From Trichosphaerium sp. ATCC 40318 (lineage: Eukaryota > Discosea > Flabellinia > Trichosidae), in the NCBI GenBank assembly GCA_038496445.1, contig JALMLS010000225.1, positions 1 through 64,000 of the forward strand: a stretch of DNA of 64,000 nt, given 5' to 3'. Both the position numbers and the translations under genes were made by a program. This document shows positions 44,663 through 57,446 of this stretch, piece after piece. Position 1 is the first letter of the stretch, and each line of letters opens with the position of its first letter. Below the pieces are notes generated by a model that did not search any database, was not told the DNA's origin, and was given only the letters and a program-made list of their open reading frames with translations.

Positions 44663-47600
44663 ATGAGCACACCTAAGAAGGTTAAAGCGATGCGTCGCCA
44701 GAGGGGAGAGCAGATGGTAACGTAACCTGTTAACACAATTCGTTAAAGTGATCGTAGGTGCTTGAAATCAACGCTATCTTCCCTCAAGTACCTTTATCTC
44801 AAATTATTAAAGCAGGTATGTACAGCAACACGTATATACGCGCATACGCGTCTAGTACCCTCAAAAGCGTTCATCTAAGGGTTAAACTATTATTAACGAA
44901 GTGTAATCCACAACTCTAACCGCTGGCGTAGTGAAAGGTTCAGACCTCAATAAAGAGCGTGCTGTTGCTACATTACTCCAAGACATTGACTCAGACATGG
45001 CAAAAGCGGAGTACGCTCCTAAAACGTTATAAACGAACATAATAACGCAATTACAGCACCACACCACCAAAGGTTACAAAACCTGATCCAAAACCAGTTG
45101 TACCTATCCCTGAGCCAAAAATATCAACGAGAGCGTCTCCAGACGCAACAAGCACCCTGGAGAAGGGTATTAAAAGTGTGGCAGCAATTCTACCTCATGT
45201 TCCAGTTTCCCGAATTATCGAAGCTTGTACGCCCTTGTCAACAACCAATTCTACGAGCTAAAAGGTATTTATTAGTAAAACAAGCTAAAGGAGACTCAGA
45301 ATTAGCAATTTTAAAAATCGTTGAATCTCCTGACTTTGAAGACGCAGATATTGATCCAGAGGAGATCCAATCAGGTACACAATATACTAACACATATACC
45401 CCAAGTTTGTCTTACGCATGTGTTAGCTTCTCCTTCTGAAAGTGAAGAAGAGGTGTACAGTGATGAAGGTTTCTTTGCTAACGAATGGTTCACTGATAAA
45501 CCGCTTCTTGATCTATCACCAGAGTATCAACCGGATCTTTTATCTCTGATGTATCAAGAACAAGCTGATGAAGAATTAGCACGTCAATTACAGGAGGCAG
45601 ATAGTACGTTAAAAACACAAACAAGCGAAAAGCGGTTGTTCATTATCTGAATAACTTTAATTACCAAAACGAAAACTAAACGTTTTCTCTTTGTAGATCG
45701 TGAATATCGTCATGAAACTACACCATTACGTGCTCTTCCATTTTATAATGCTAGACAACGTAAAAGAAATAAAAGGAACAGGTATTATGAGCACAAACAT
45801 TACAGTGCAGGTACGAACAAAAGAGCTCGAAAGTTCTCTTTAATGGGCTTAACAATTTCTAGGTGGTGCTTATTCTAGTGTACCTCGTATTGTAGTTGAC
45901 CCTAACTTGGAGAGGTTCTTAAATGTTCAAGCATATAATAACGCAGCCAAACTCACAAACGCGGTTCCTGGAGGGTACTAATTTGTAGTTTTTTGTTTAT
46001 TATTTTTCTTGCTTTTTTCTCATTTTGCTAAATGTCTTTTTGGTCAGACCAAAGAAGGTTTTTAAACGCCGGCGTATTACCATGGGTAGGCGCTTAAACC
46101 TACTTCAACAAAAACTTGCAAATGAGTGCACTTGTACAAGTGATAATCATAAACATAGCCTAAAGTACGTCGATTGCTAACACGTGTATTTTTAATTATT
46201 TTTAGGCATCCTGGTGAAGGAGATGTTAATTGGTATCAAAATACTTTACAAAAGATTTTGGACGATGCACCTCGTGATGTCATGGATATTGACACTTCTA
46301 ATTGTATGAACATGCAAGCACAAGAGCTTGAGGATCTCGTATCAGTATTCGGTAAAGAGATGACTATTTCACGTTGTTCTCCACCAATCGTTCAGTTCAA
46401 GCTTTTCGTTCATGAAAAGTATATGATCTTCCTTTGTTTTACACTTCCTGTTGATTACCCAAATTCGCCACCACATATCACTATCCGTCGATTTGGTATT
46501 GCTACAGTACCTTCAAATGAAACTATGAATAAGCTCAAAGCATTATTGGATAAGAAAGCAACAGCTGAACCTGGAAAACCAATCATCAAAGAATTGGTTG
46601 GAATTTCAAAGACATTCTTTGTTAAATTTCCAGCTGTCGCTCAAGAAGTCGTGCGTATTATCAATGCTATTCCTCAAACTAACCGCGTATGCTTTAGTAC
46701 GAATTCAAGGTTAATAACATGCCACCTGAGGAAGGTATGGCTATGTCTAGACTGAAGAAATGGCATTTTCTCTTTGACCTTCTTCCACCCACTGATGGTC
46801 ATAATTCCATGATTCAATCTATCGTAGAATGTCGTACAGCTGTAGGACTTGAGGTACGACATTCTTTTCTAACGAACAGATAGTAATAATCCACTGTAGG
46901 AAAGCGATAGCGTTTACTTTGCGATTTTGCGCCAATTCGGTTGGAACAGTAAACAATTCATTGAAGAATACGATTCTTGCAAAAAGAACAAGACTCTTGG
47001 AAAATTTTTGGACGAACTTGGCCTTGTAGTATACTCCAAGGAAAGTCGTAGAGATATTGCTTTATTCTCTGCTCCTTCTACATCTACAGTTGAATGTCCA
47101 AGTTGCCTTGATGATTGTGATCCTAAAGATGTTATTTCTTTGGAGTGTGGACACTCTTACTGTATACCTTGTTGGAAACAGTACCTTAAAGTTGGTATTA
47201 AAGAAGGTATGAGTACATCAAAGTCGTCAAAAACCATCAACTAATCTCTTTGCCAGGAAAAGTTTTGCACTTTTGTCCAGCTTACAAGTGCTCTTGTCAA
47301 TGTTCTTGGCCTGTCATTGCTCGTCTTGCTGAACCTGATGATTGGGCTAAGGTACTAATACTTACGATTCTTTTGAATGCTGTAGAAAAACAGGTTTTAG
47401 CTCACGTGATTGTTTTAGCTCATGAGATATCTGAGAAATGATTGGTGTGAGAGTAATAGATTAAATGCTTTTTGTCCAAGTCAAAAATGTCAACACGTTG
47501 TTACTGCAAAACGATTATACCATGAAGTTGTTTGTAAATGTGGTAACGCATTCTGTATGGCTTGTGGTAATAGAGCGCATTATCCAGCAGACTGCAAGCA

Positions 47601-48699
47601 ATTAGAATGGTGGATACGAAAGAACCAAGAGTAAGTACAAGAAACGGATTATGACTGCGTTTGCCTTGTGGTGACTGATGATATCTTTAGAGAGCGTACT
47701 CATGATGATGAAGATGATGTGAAATCTATTAAATGGCTTCTTAAGTTCACTCAAGATTGTCCTGAGTGTGACTCACCTATTCAGAAAAATGGTGGTTGTA
47801 ATCACATGTCATGCCGTAAATGCAACTATCAGGTATTACACGAACAATTCTTCACGTGGAGTTTTGTTTTCACGTGCTGTTTGTTAATCTTTTTTGATGT
47901 TTTAGTTTTGTTGGATATGCTTGGGTAAATGGACTGGAGGTAGCCACTATAACTGTAAAAACAAGCCTCAAAAGCGAGATCGTATGCTAGAAGAAAGAAA
48001 TGAGCGAGATTTTGATAAACTCAGTTTCCACCAGTATTATCTCCTTTTCTCTAATCTAGCAGATGGTAACGATCCAACTACTATTGGACATGCTATAAAA
48101 ATGGCAAAAACCGTACGATTTCATAGCACTTGACACAAGATCAAGCGAAGACAAAACTTATTTTTCTGCCTTAGAAGAAATTATCAGTTGAAGAAACGCG
48201 TAAGGTTTACGCTGCTGGTATGGATCTTATTATGGTACGTTGTGTTTAGATTATTTATTATGGTTTTTGGATACTTATTTATATGTGTTAGGGAAGGAAT
48301 TTGATGTTGAGTATCTGCATAGCTGGTATGTTTGATCAAAAACTAGGACTTAAGATAAAGCCACTTAAGAAGTTTCTTAAAATTATTGCGAATGATGTAT
48401 CTTTCTTGAGTTCAAGTTTATACGCTCGAAAAAAGTTTTGGAATATCCAAACAGTATCAGGTACGTCATCACACTTCAAATACATAATGCAAACAATGAA
48501 GAACAAAACCCTGACAGTTGTTTTTTTAACTTTTTTTGTTTTCTTACTAATTCTTCTTTCAGCTGGTTCTGGTTCCTTGACTCATGGTATTTCTCTATTC
48601 CATGCAAAATACTCAAACTATAGAAAAGAAAACGAAGAGAAACGTGCTTTTATACTTGAGACTATGGATATGTCCGGTAAAAAGTCTTCTTCAGAGTAA
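44663..48699 (+). CDS. RBR E3 ubiquitin ligase, Ariadne type, with two CUE domains and an RWD domain
   Basis: Transfers ubiquitin through a RING2 cysteine thioester. Start ATG 44663 (MSTPKKVKAMRRQRGEQM). Domains in order: CUE1 (INAIFPQVPLSQIIKAVKG, then AVATLLQDID), CUE2 (AAILPHVPVSRIIEALKQAKG, split, then ELAILKIVES), a low-complexity acidic and basic linker, an RWD-like domain (LEDLVSVFGKEM, LPVDYPNSPPHITIR) at 46.3-46.6 kb, a UBA-like helical segment as in Ariadne (LRQFGWNSKQFIEEYD), RING1 (CPSCLDDCDPKDVISLECGH), IBR (CKCGNAFCMACG) and RING2 (CPECDSPIQKNGGCNHMSC, catalytic Cys in GGCNHM) with FCWICLG. A helical Ariadne-like C-terminus ends at 48699. About 15 exons; the CUE2 junction uses a GTACGC donor. 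The combination is unusual: it reads ubiquitin and writes it. Confidence 0.9.
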
Positions 48700-48884
48700 A
48701 CTCATTGTCTTAAATCAAATAACAATAAATACAGTTTACCAGCTCGTTTCTTAGCTTAATATCAAGCTGACCAGTATAAGAACATTTCGATAGTTGTATC
48801 AAGAACATACAGGCTACGTGAACTACAAAATACAAAGTTTAATTCAGAATTGAATTTTGGATTAATGGCAACTGTTACAAAAAG

Positions 48885-49115
48885 TGATGAGTATCGAATT
48901 GAAGTGCAATCCTCTACCTCTTAGTACCTTCCAATCCTAGTCAGGTTAGAGGTAGATAGTAGAATTACTTTTTGTCCGGAAATCTTAATGACTACACTTC
49001 GTGGCTCATCGATAAAGATAGATATCATTGATCTTTTAAACACAAGACAAAGGAAAAAAAAAGCTTGTGGTTTTGAAAATTAAACTAATTTCTACTGTTG
49101 GGTTGGATAAATGAT
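48885..49115 (+). repeat. Structured dispersed repeat, copy 3
   Basis: Third copy: GTGATGAGTATCGAATT, a hairpin with TCTACCTCT (48,913-48,921) and AGAGGTAGA (48,948-48,956), then GACTACACTTCGTGGCTCATCGAT, TTTTAAACACAAGACA, an A-rich run and GCTTGTGGTTTTGAAAA. It is more diverged than copies 1 and 2. It begins about 185 bp after the stop of the RBR ligase gene, so it may overlap its 3' UTR. The stem is one base pair longer than in copy 1. Confidence 0.68.
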
Positions 49116-49520
49116 TTACTGTATAGTGTAGCTCAAGATCAAGGTTACAGCTTAACTCTTAATCTTATTCAATTCAGAGAAGATAGCTTGAATAAGGCCA
49201 GTAAACAGCATTGCTTTTGCCATCAGTGAAACAGTGATCGCACAAGAACCTTTAACGCAGATGCTCCGAATACTTATGGAATTAGTTTCACACTATGGCT
49301 CATGGTATGCGATAGCTCATAGCAAAACTCATTGAGAAACTACACTTTTCTTTTTCCTAATACCTCAACAAACTACTTAAACCAACTTGGTGTATTTAGC
49401 AAACGTTGTTAACTAATAAGTTTAATCATTTAATTACTTACAAGATATCCCACGTGATATTCAAGGCTCATTTGGTTCTGTCATTTAAGGTTTTATTTTG
49501 TATTTAATTTGCTTGATGCT
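49116..49520. other. Intergenic region after repeat copy 3
   Basis: About 400 bp; CACGTG near 49,452. No gene recognised. It holds the 3' flank of the PhyH-type gene. Confidence 0.4.
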
Positions 49521-50972
49521 CTAGTCATTTTCTTCATCTGTTTGGTATTCTTTGAAGCCAAATATCTTCTTACCCAATTCAGTAAGCTCTGGCATTTTGT
49601 GTAGAGGTTGCTCCCAGTTATCACCTCCTCCTGTTGAGTTGCCACTCGGAAACCAATGAGGAAGGGTACCGTTTTCAACGGCTTGTTTAACGTCTTTCCT
49701 ACCTCTAGTATCAGAAAAGTATAACAAGGTTGAAGAAGAAAGGCACCTTTGTTCTACGCGGAATTCATCATCGTCACAAGGAATAAAGTTTATAAAGCAC
49801 TGAAAGCGCCAAGAGTCTGATTGGTTAACTTTAGAAGCATGTGGAAGACGGCTACTCCATATAACCATATCTCCTTTAGACATAGGGACTTCAATCGCTT
49901 TACAACATCAGGTAAAAACAATAAGACTTAAAGGTAAGTTGCTCACCTCTATTAGCGATTGCTTTTGAGTCTGCAAACTGCGTGAAGTTCTCATACCTAT
50001 CTGGAGGATCCATTTGATCTGTGGATGAAAATTCACCTTTCTAGCGATGGCTTGAGATTAAAGAGAATGAAGGTAATTGTACCTCGTATCTTTCTCGGTA
50101 ATCTCGCAGAACATCTAGTTTGTGAAAACCTAATCACGTGATATCAATACTTGTTATGTTAATGGACAATTTTACATACCAGGTATACATGTGAATCCAC
50201 CATGACCTGCTGGGCAGTCAGATAAGCAAACACTGCTTTGAAACTTTTGTTCTGTTATAAACCACAGATTCAAGTCATTGTGAAACTCAAAGTATGCATT
50301 AAGTTCAGGGAAAGTCTTCTTCTAAATAAAATATTAATCACGTGCTAGCAACAGTTAAGTTGCACCTTTTTTTCACCATCCTCCTCAACGTAAACGTATT
50401 GAGGTGGCTTCATTGACATCCAATCAAGAGCAAGAGTCAACTTATGAGTTCTATACAGTTGTGCAAAGACACTGTAAAGCTCAGGTGTTTGTCTTATCTT
50501 ATAGTATGCAGGTAAATGCCATATATCTATAAACCCAACCTTATTACCTTTCCACACCTAGGCTTTCTTTAGCTTGGAAGATCTCAATATTTACTTGGTT
50601 AATTACCTTCTTTGTCCATGTTTTATAATCGTCAGGATCAAGTCCGAGCAGGGAAGCTCTGTCGAAAGCTTGTTTAGTCATTTCGTCACAAAGGGATTCT
50701 TTTACAACTTTTTTAATCACGAGGTATCCATTTTCTAGTATATTTAGGTCGTAACGTGTGGCGGTGACGTACTGTCAAAGAAATCAAGCTGTTCTGGTGT
50801 AAATCTGTACAATTAGTCTAAATATTAGATTGAACGAGTCTTACTTGTATGATAGCGCGTCTGGGTGTGGTTTTAACTGTTTTTCTTCTTCTTCTGTCAA
50901 TCGAAGTGTTTCTTCTCGTTCATGTTTTCGTAAAAAGTCTCTTTCTTGCTGGCTAAGCGATTGATTACCCAT
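49521..50972 (-). CDS. Phytanoyl-CoA dioxygenase-like Fe(II)/2-oxoglutarate oxygenase
   Basis: Start ATG 50972 (MGNQSLSQQERDFLRKHERE), an N-terminal helix, then LNILENGYLVIKKVVKESL, the typical entry strand of PhyH proteins. In the centre FHNDLNLWF carries the HxD iron ligands, and PAGHGGFTCIPGFHK, KGDMVIWSSRLPHAS (distal His) and RFQCFINF (the arginine expected to bind 2-oxoglutarate) follow. About seven exons; two introns contain AATCACGTG. The substrate is not predictable: relatives hydroxylate fatty acyl-CoA, small molecules or proteins. The first ATG after an upstream stop was chosen. No targeting signal is visible. Confidence 0.8.
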
Positions 50973-51798
50973 TGTATATGTTTCGACAAAGTTGTTAATT
51001 CCGGTACGTATTTATGTTAAAGTGTTTCAGAAAAATTCTGAAAACTTTCCATTAAAAGGAACTATTGCAAGGCTCACTTAAGAAGAGCAAAACATACCTT
51101 AAACGCACATCCAATTGGGGCAAATGTAGTAATAATTAGAGCATGTGTTCAAATAGTCAGTTGAAAGAGACATGCAGAGGAAATTAGAATGCAATCAATC
51201 CGTTGTAACTAAAATTGAACTCATACACGATGGGCACCCAGAGTACGTTGTTAATCAAAATAATAGCTAGGTACATTAGCATGTTCATACATGAGGTTCA
51301 TGGAATACGAAGATAATCCTAATTAACTTTAAACTACTTTTTAAATCCTGATTAGTAGCAATTATGTACTACCGAATCTGATGACCAACTTCAACATATC
51401 AGCTGAAAATTGAGATTTGTATTTTCCAGTACTTGCGCGTGTCTTACTGCAGTGATTCAATGTTGCAACTTTTACCCCAAAAACAAACTAAACGAGCCTT
51501 TACCATAAACAACTATCTACTGAGGTATACAGCTAAAACTTGACTGCGAAATCTCCATTTTTCTTTCATCTTTCCAGTCTCAGAAACAAACCGCCTAATA
51601 CCATGTTTAGCAGTTGCCAAGCAAAAAACAAGTATAGGAGCACGTGTCTGAAAAATAAAAGAAAAACTCAAAAAAAATTAATAAGTCTTTATTACATGCC
51701 ACCAATAACAATAAGAATAATCGTTACAGTGTTGAGGTTTTAACTACAAATGCGAATAATACATGAGAGATTAAGAAAAACCAACCACCTCCTCGGTC
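50973..51798. other. Intergenic region
   Basis: About 830 bp between two minus-strand genes. A 67-codon plus-strand frame (51,540-51,743) is judged chance. CACGTG occurs near 51,642. Nothing else supported. Confidence 0.4.
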
Positions 51799-54559
51799 TT
51801 AATGATGAGGTGGTTGTGATTGAGATTCTTCTGGACCATCACGCCTATTCCTATGAAGAAATTCTCTAAAAGTTCTTCGCTCTGTATCACTTTTATCTCT
51901 TTTCTTGTCCTTTCTATTATTCCGTTTTTTGCTCTTCTTGTTTGATTTAGAAGTCTCACTGATTTCTTCACCTAGGATGAAAAAAAACATGTTAATGAAA
52001 TAAACTGAACACGTGACACAAGTTTTGAAGAAAAAAAAAACACGTGTGCACAGAAATAAGTCTTTTTTTTTTCTTCAAAACGTTTTGTGTTGTTATTTCT
52101 TTTCTTACTATCTTCGACATTACCAACAACATCATCGCTACTTCCTTTTCTTTGAGGTGTTAAAAGATCCTTTGAACTATCTCTATCTTCGTGATCACCA
52201 TATGTTTGCTGGAAACTATCCCAATTGCTTTTTCTCTCTGACTAAAAAAAAGGTCAAAAACCAAACATCAAAAAAAGCGTTCCCACAACATGACTCATGC
52301 ATAAAAATACGTGGAGTAAAAACACTGCAAGCAATTACGTCATAAACCCATTCCAACTTGTTGTTGCCCAAAAAATAGCGTGGCAGGTGGTATTGAGATT
52401 CTGGTGTCGGAACGAGTTTTCACCAATTTTTTTGTACGTACATCAACTAAAGCTCTTTCCGATTTCTTTCTAGCTCGCTTCCATCTCTTATTACTGTTTG
52501 ATCCTTCTGATACATCAGAAGAGTCCCTTAGTGATGCGACCTCAACGCCAGGAACATTAGCAACATGTGCAACAGCAACTTTTGTTTTACTAACAGTGTC
52601 CTAATAGTATTTTTTTTAACACAAATCAGAGCCTACCAAGTAACATTTAACATACCGGTGTTGGAGGTTCCATCTTTGGACACCCCGGACATGTGAAATA
52701 CCTTCTATTTGGTCGAACAAATCTCTCAATGAGCGCTGGGCAGTAAATTAATAAATTTGAAGAGAAATCAGCTTTGAAATGACGAAAGGTTGACGTACAT
52801 GTATTCAAACGGCTTTCTACTACATCAGTGATTTTACCTTTCATCACTTTAAGTCCCTTAGGGAACGTCACTTCGAATTTCGTTGTTGGCGCTTCATAAA
52901 ATGATAAAGAAAATCTCTCAGCAGGAAACTGCGGCATTCGAAGCTGACACTTTGCTGAAAATTGCTCTATCGTTATACCAATACGTGCTGGGAATGTCGT
53001 GAGTCCCAAGTTTATTACAGCTTCTAAACATAATGATGCATCACCATCACGATAATCAATCGTAAAATCGAGAATCTGAAAAAATGAGTAAGACACATGA
53101 TTTTGATGAAAAAATGTTAAAATGAGTTTAGACAAATTGAAGGGAACACGTACCATTTCTCCTTCTGATGAAGGTATGATCTTAAAATCACCTACTATAG
53201 GTGGCTTATTACCGAATTTAAGGTTTACTATAACCACATTTGTCTAAAAAATGACGTTAGTCTCAAAACAAAAAAAAAAAAAAAAAAAAAAATTCTGTCA
53301 ACAAAGTGTCATTTCGCTCCAATTTTTGTTTTTGATCACGTACTAATACGCCATCCAAGTGCTTTTCATCTACCTTTTCACCAAGGCGTAGAGCAATATG
53401 ATTAGCTACTTTTTCTACAATGTTTTCTTGATCTCTCAGATTCTTAAAAAATCTACTAATTACGAAATTTAACCATGTGGCGCTTTCTACGGATGGTGGA
53501 TCATATGCAAGACCCGCTGGCATTTTCTAGTATATATTAGACGTTATAATAGAAACGCCAAGAAGACCAAGCGAAATAGATTGGTAAAAAAATGCCAAAA
53601 AAAAAATGCCCAATACTGCCGATGTCTAGTTCATCCTACGTACCATCATAGCAGCCTTAGCTGTAGCTCCTGTGTCAAGTGTACATATTCCGGCTGATAC
53701 CAATGTATGCATCCACCTGTAGAAGCATGAGAGGCGAGATGAGAAAAACAAAAAAAAGAAAACAACTAATTAGTCCGATAAATGATCAGAAAAAAACGCG
53801 TTCATTTAATGTACCTGTTTCTGTCCTTGTCACTGTTAAAGCTAAGATACATGTAATCATGACGATACACGATTTTACGTTTTGGATGCATCAATTCAAA
53901 TGCGTGTTTAATATCATAGCTATACGTGGTATTTGAGCGATGATTATCGATAGCGGGCAAATAAGAGAAATATTTTCACGTACTATTTTTCTTCAACCTG
54001 ACGTATCATAGTGTCTTTGAGGAACACTACACTCTCGTTGGCGTGTATCTAGGTTAATTTTAACTGACATCTAGGAAATTTTGAGCGCACGCCACCCTTT
54101 ACGGCTTTAATAGTGCCGAGTCCTTTTTGGATGTATAGTCGATCACCTAGGACGTAACAATACCGTTTTCTTCGGTATCGTTTCTTTCCACCCAGCTGAA
54201 AATGAACAAATCCAGCCAAATCCTTCGTTTGTTCCAATAACTTAGGCTAATAACAACATTACGGGTATTGTTAAATAAAAAGGACTGCATACGTCAACGT
54301 CTTGTTTGTAAAGGTCTGTATCCTCCTTTGTGGTAACAGCGCCGATATCTTTTTCGTTTTTGAAGGCCGCTTTGAACCGCTTGTAAATATAATACACTAT
54401 ACCGGCTTCAACGCCCAAAGTGAGTACTATGCCGAATAGTATACCCAAAAAGGATGAAAGGGACAAAAAATACTGCGTGAGCCATCTCAAGCTCATACAG
54501 CCTGTGAATACCACCGAAGCGGCAGCTACATAGCGCCAGAGAAAGCTTAGATCGTCCAT
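51799..54559 (-). CDS. SMP-domain lipid-transfer protein (TM-PH-SMP, Nvj2/TEX2-like)
   Basis: Likely a membrane-contact-site protein that moves lipids between the ER and another membrane. ATG 54559 starts MDDLSFLWRYVAAASVVF; two hydrophobic segments (VAAASVVFTGCMSLRW, FLGILFGIVLTLGVEAGIVYYIY) would anchor it in the ER. A PH-like domain follows (LAGFVHFQLGGKKRY, RYCYVLGDRLYIQKG), then the SMP domain (SATWLNFVISRFFKNL, NKPPIVGDFKIIPSSEG, LDFTIDYRDGDASLCLEAV). The C-terminal tail is long, Lys/Arg/Ser-rich and probably disordered (KSNKKSKKRNNRKDKKRDK). This order matches the fungal Nvj2 and animal TEX2 group. About twelve exons. One poly-pyrimidine acceptor on the minus strand contains a T-run of more than 20. 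Confidence 0.82.
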
Positions 54560-55190
54560 GAATTACCAAAGGCCTGTTGAGCTAGAACGCATGAATAGAA
54601 CGAAAGAAATAGTCAGACTTTTTTTAATGCTCTCAGCACGCTGAAAGCGTACGTATTGGCGCATTTACGCGTCAATGTGTATGTTGTGTCTCATTTCACT
54701 GCAAATAAGGTTAAAATGTCATCTGTATTATTTCAAAAACCGTTAACGTACGCCCCCATGCTGAAGATGTCTATGTCAATTTGCACAACATATATGACGT
54801 TGTACTCTGCTTTTAAGCTGTGTTAACTGAAATATGGAAGCGTAGTTTAACCCAAAGTCATCAGGCTACAACAATCAACGATCTTTCGTGGTATAAAGTA
54901 GTTATAGAGTAAAGTAGTCCGCTACAAAAAATAAAACACCAGCAAGCGTTCGCAAAACTCCTTTATTTGGTTTGACGCTGTTCTGGGCAATCTTTTTCGG
55001 ATATTAGAATGATAGCGTTCCTAGCAATCCCAAAGTTAAAATCACCGTCTAATTGAGATGTCAACGCTTACCATCAATTTTCGTACAATATACGCCCGAC
55101 ATGTATTTGTGAACGTACAACGGAACCTCCTTAAAAATACACCAAGTTTCTTAAACAGAAGTTTTTAAATTCTCCTTTAGTATTGTGGCA
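54560..55190. other. Divergent intergenic region
   Basis: About 630 bp between the SMP gene (minus) and the globin-PH gene (plus); both promoters should lie here. No repeat, RNA gene or defined motif recognised. Confidence 0.4.
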
Positions 55191-57446
55191 ATGGCTTGTC
55201 CGTATATCAATTTGAATAAGAGTGTGGACGTCGATGGTACGTTTCATACCCCTACTACCAAAATAATAGCGCGGCTATACTTGGGCGCGCTTAGTACCAA
55301 TAGAAACCTCTGTTGGGACACATTCGTAGCGTTTCCGGGTTGCTGCGTGCAATTTACCTTTCTGTTGTCGCCGGCCTTTAAACTATTGCAAACTCATAGA
55401 ACATACGTAGGTCTATCACCTAATAGCACCATACGCTCGTTGATCAAAAGGATTACAAAGTACCTGCAAATAAAAAACTACTCAGATGTAGTGGATTCAG
55501 TGGTAGCAACTCTTGAAAAGAATTGCTTGTGCAGAATTTGGCACCTGAACCGGTATGACGCGTCGATCCTTTTTTGTCAAAAAACCGCCATTGGCGTTTA
55601 ATATCGCTCGCAAACTAACCTTAAAACAGACTGGATGAACTAGAGCACTTGAGACGCTTGAATTTACCATTACTAATAGAACGTGAGCTTATATTCTGTG
55701 TCAAGACATTAGCAAAGAAACAAGACCCTCAGGATAGTGTCAGGCTATGGGATGAAAGGTATGTAATGATAAATCGCATTAAATAAGAACAGCGAGAAAA
55801 ATATTACTCCGCTCTCTCAAAACTAATTCACAATAGTAGCGTTGCTTCCGGTGGTGAGAGTGAAGAAGTTTTGATTCACGTTACACCCCGACAAAAAGAG
55901 CTTGTACTAAAATGCTGGAAAGTGCTGGTACAACAAAACGAGACGGCTGGTGGAATGACTAAGCTAGCACAATTTACAAAGTAAGTAGTGCTGTAGTGTA
56001 TCTCGAAAGAAAATGGTTTCAAAGGGAACCATACGCCCAAAAAAAACCCACACGTGCACGAAACGTTGTGGATTTTTATTCAGGCTTTTCTTTCCTGTTT
56101 GTTTGATGCTTCGTATTAATTTTGTTTTTCTTTTTTTCAGAAATTTATACAAGACAATGTTTGAGAGAGAACCTATGGTAAAGAGATTATTTGGATCTTG
56201 CGATATACGAGAATTAGCTACGAGTTTCGGCAAAATGATAGGTACGTTTTACTTGTCACATGGTTTGAAAACTTTTTTTTTTTCAATTCACTCCTGATAG
56301 CTTTGTGTATTTACTTATTTTTTTGAATTTAGGCATGTTAATACGTGCTTTGCATGATCCTGAAAAGTTTAAAGAAATTGCTATCGACCTAGGTACGATT
56401 GAATGGCTGTTTTTTATTATTTGTTTTTAGCTCTTCGCTGTACCTCGTTTTTGTGTTTACATTACTAGGTGTACGTCATCAAGTTTACGGTATACAACAG
56501 GAACATTTTGAGTGCATGGCGCTAGCATACAGTACTGCTTTGCAGCAAACTCTTGGCAAATCTATTGCACGTTATTTGTAGTTTTTAAATTTGTTTTGGG
56601 TTTTATTTACGATCGTTATTTTTCTGATGGTTAGCGTAGTGCACAACCGAAGTAAAACATTCATGGGAGGCACTTTTTAAATGGGCGTCTCAAGTAATGT
56701 TAGACGCGATGAAAAAATCTACTGGAGGTATTTAGAGGATCAACATAACGGTTTTTTTCGATTGATTGAAAATAAATTAGGTTTCAGTGGAGACCTTCGG
56801 GTACTTGTATCTGGGCGCTGGAAATCGTACTGGGGACAACTTACAAACTACAGATTGGTTTTTTATAAATCAAAGGCAAGCCAAAGACTCTAAAAATCAC
56901 CAAGAGCATTTCTTTAATACTGTTGGAAAAAAAAACTGACAAAAAACGCGGTTTAGAAAGACGTTGAGACAAAAGTTGAAGTATTAATGAAAAATGTCTC
57001 AGATGTCCTCGAAAATATACCTATAGGTGTTGACACATGTGGTGTACCAAGGTAAATATTCTACTTTTAACGTTAAACTCCAAAAAAATAAGTAAAAACA
57101 AAACCCTATCCTCAACTAAAATCCAAAAAATAGTGAATGGTGTTTCGGCCTTCAAGAGGAGACAAATGATAAAACTATATTATTGAGTGTAAAATCAGAA
57201 GTTATAAAACAAGAGTGGCTAAGAGAAATAGATGTTCGCGTCATCGCGAACCAACGTGCAGCAATGATGGTACACCTAAAAAAAAAACTCCACCCGAACT
57301 ATTGATCTTCCTTTTTTTACTTCATGTCGTTTTCGACTATTCTTACGCTTCTTATTTAGAGCTACTCCGAAGCTGGCTCAAGTGACCTAAGTGGTAAAAA
57401 GAGTAAATTATTAAACAGGTGGTTACGTAGGATGGGTGATTTTTAG
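55191..57446 (+). CDS. Globin domain fused to a PH domain, apparent frameshift between exons
   Basis: ATG 55191 (MACPYINLNKSVDVDG). The first about 180 residues have no recognised domain. A globin fold follows: TPRQKELVLKCWKVLVQ (A helix), NLYKTMFEREPMVKRLFG, ATSFGKMIGMLIRAL, LGVRHQVYGIQQEHF (proximal histidine in VRH) and VKHSWEALFKWASQVML. Then a PH domain: DLRVLVSGRWKSYWGQLTN, YRLVFYKSK, then KPKTLKITKSISLIL in another frame, and VIKQEWLREIDVRV. One base appears missing near 56,868-56,885, because strand 2 and strand 3 of the PH domain are in different frames and no GT..AG intron separates them. Stop at 57444-57446. The fusion suggests a haem sensor recruited to phosphoinositides. About ten exons. 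Confidence 0.75.
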
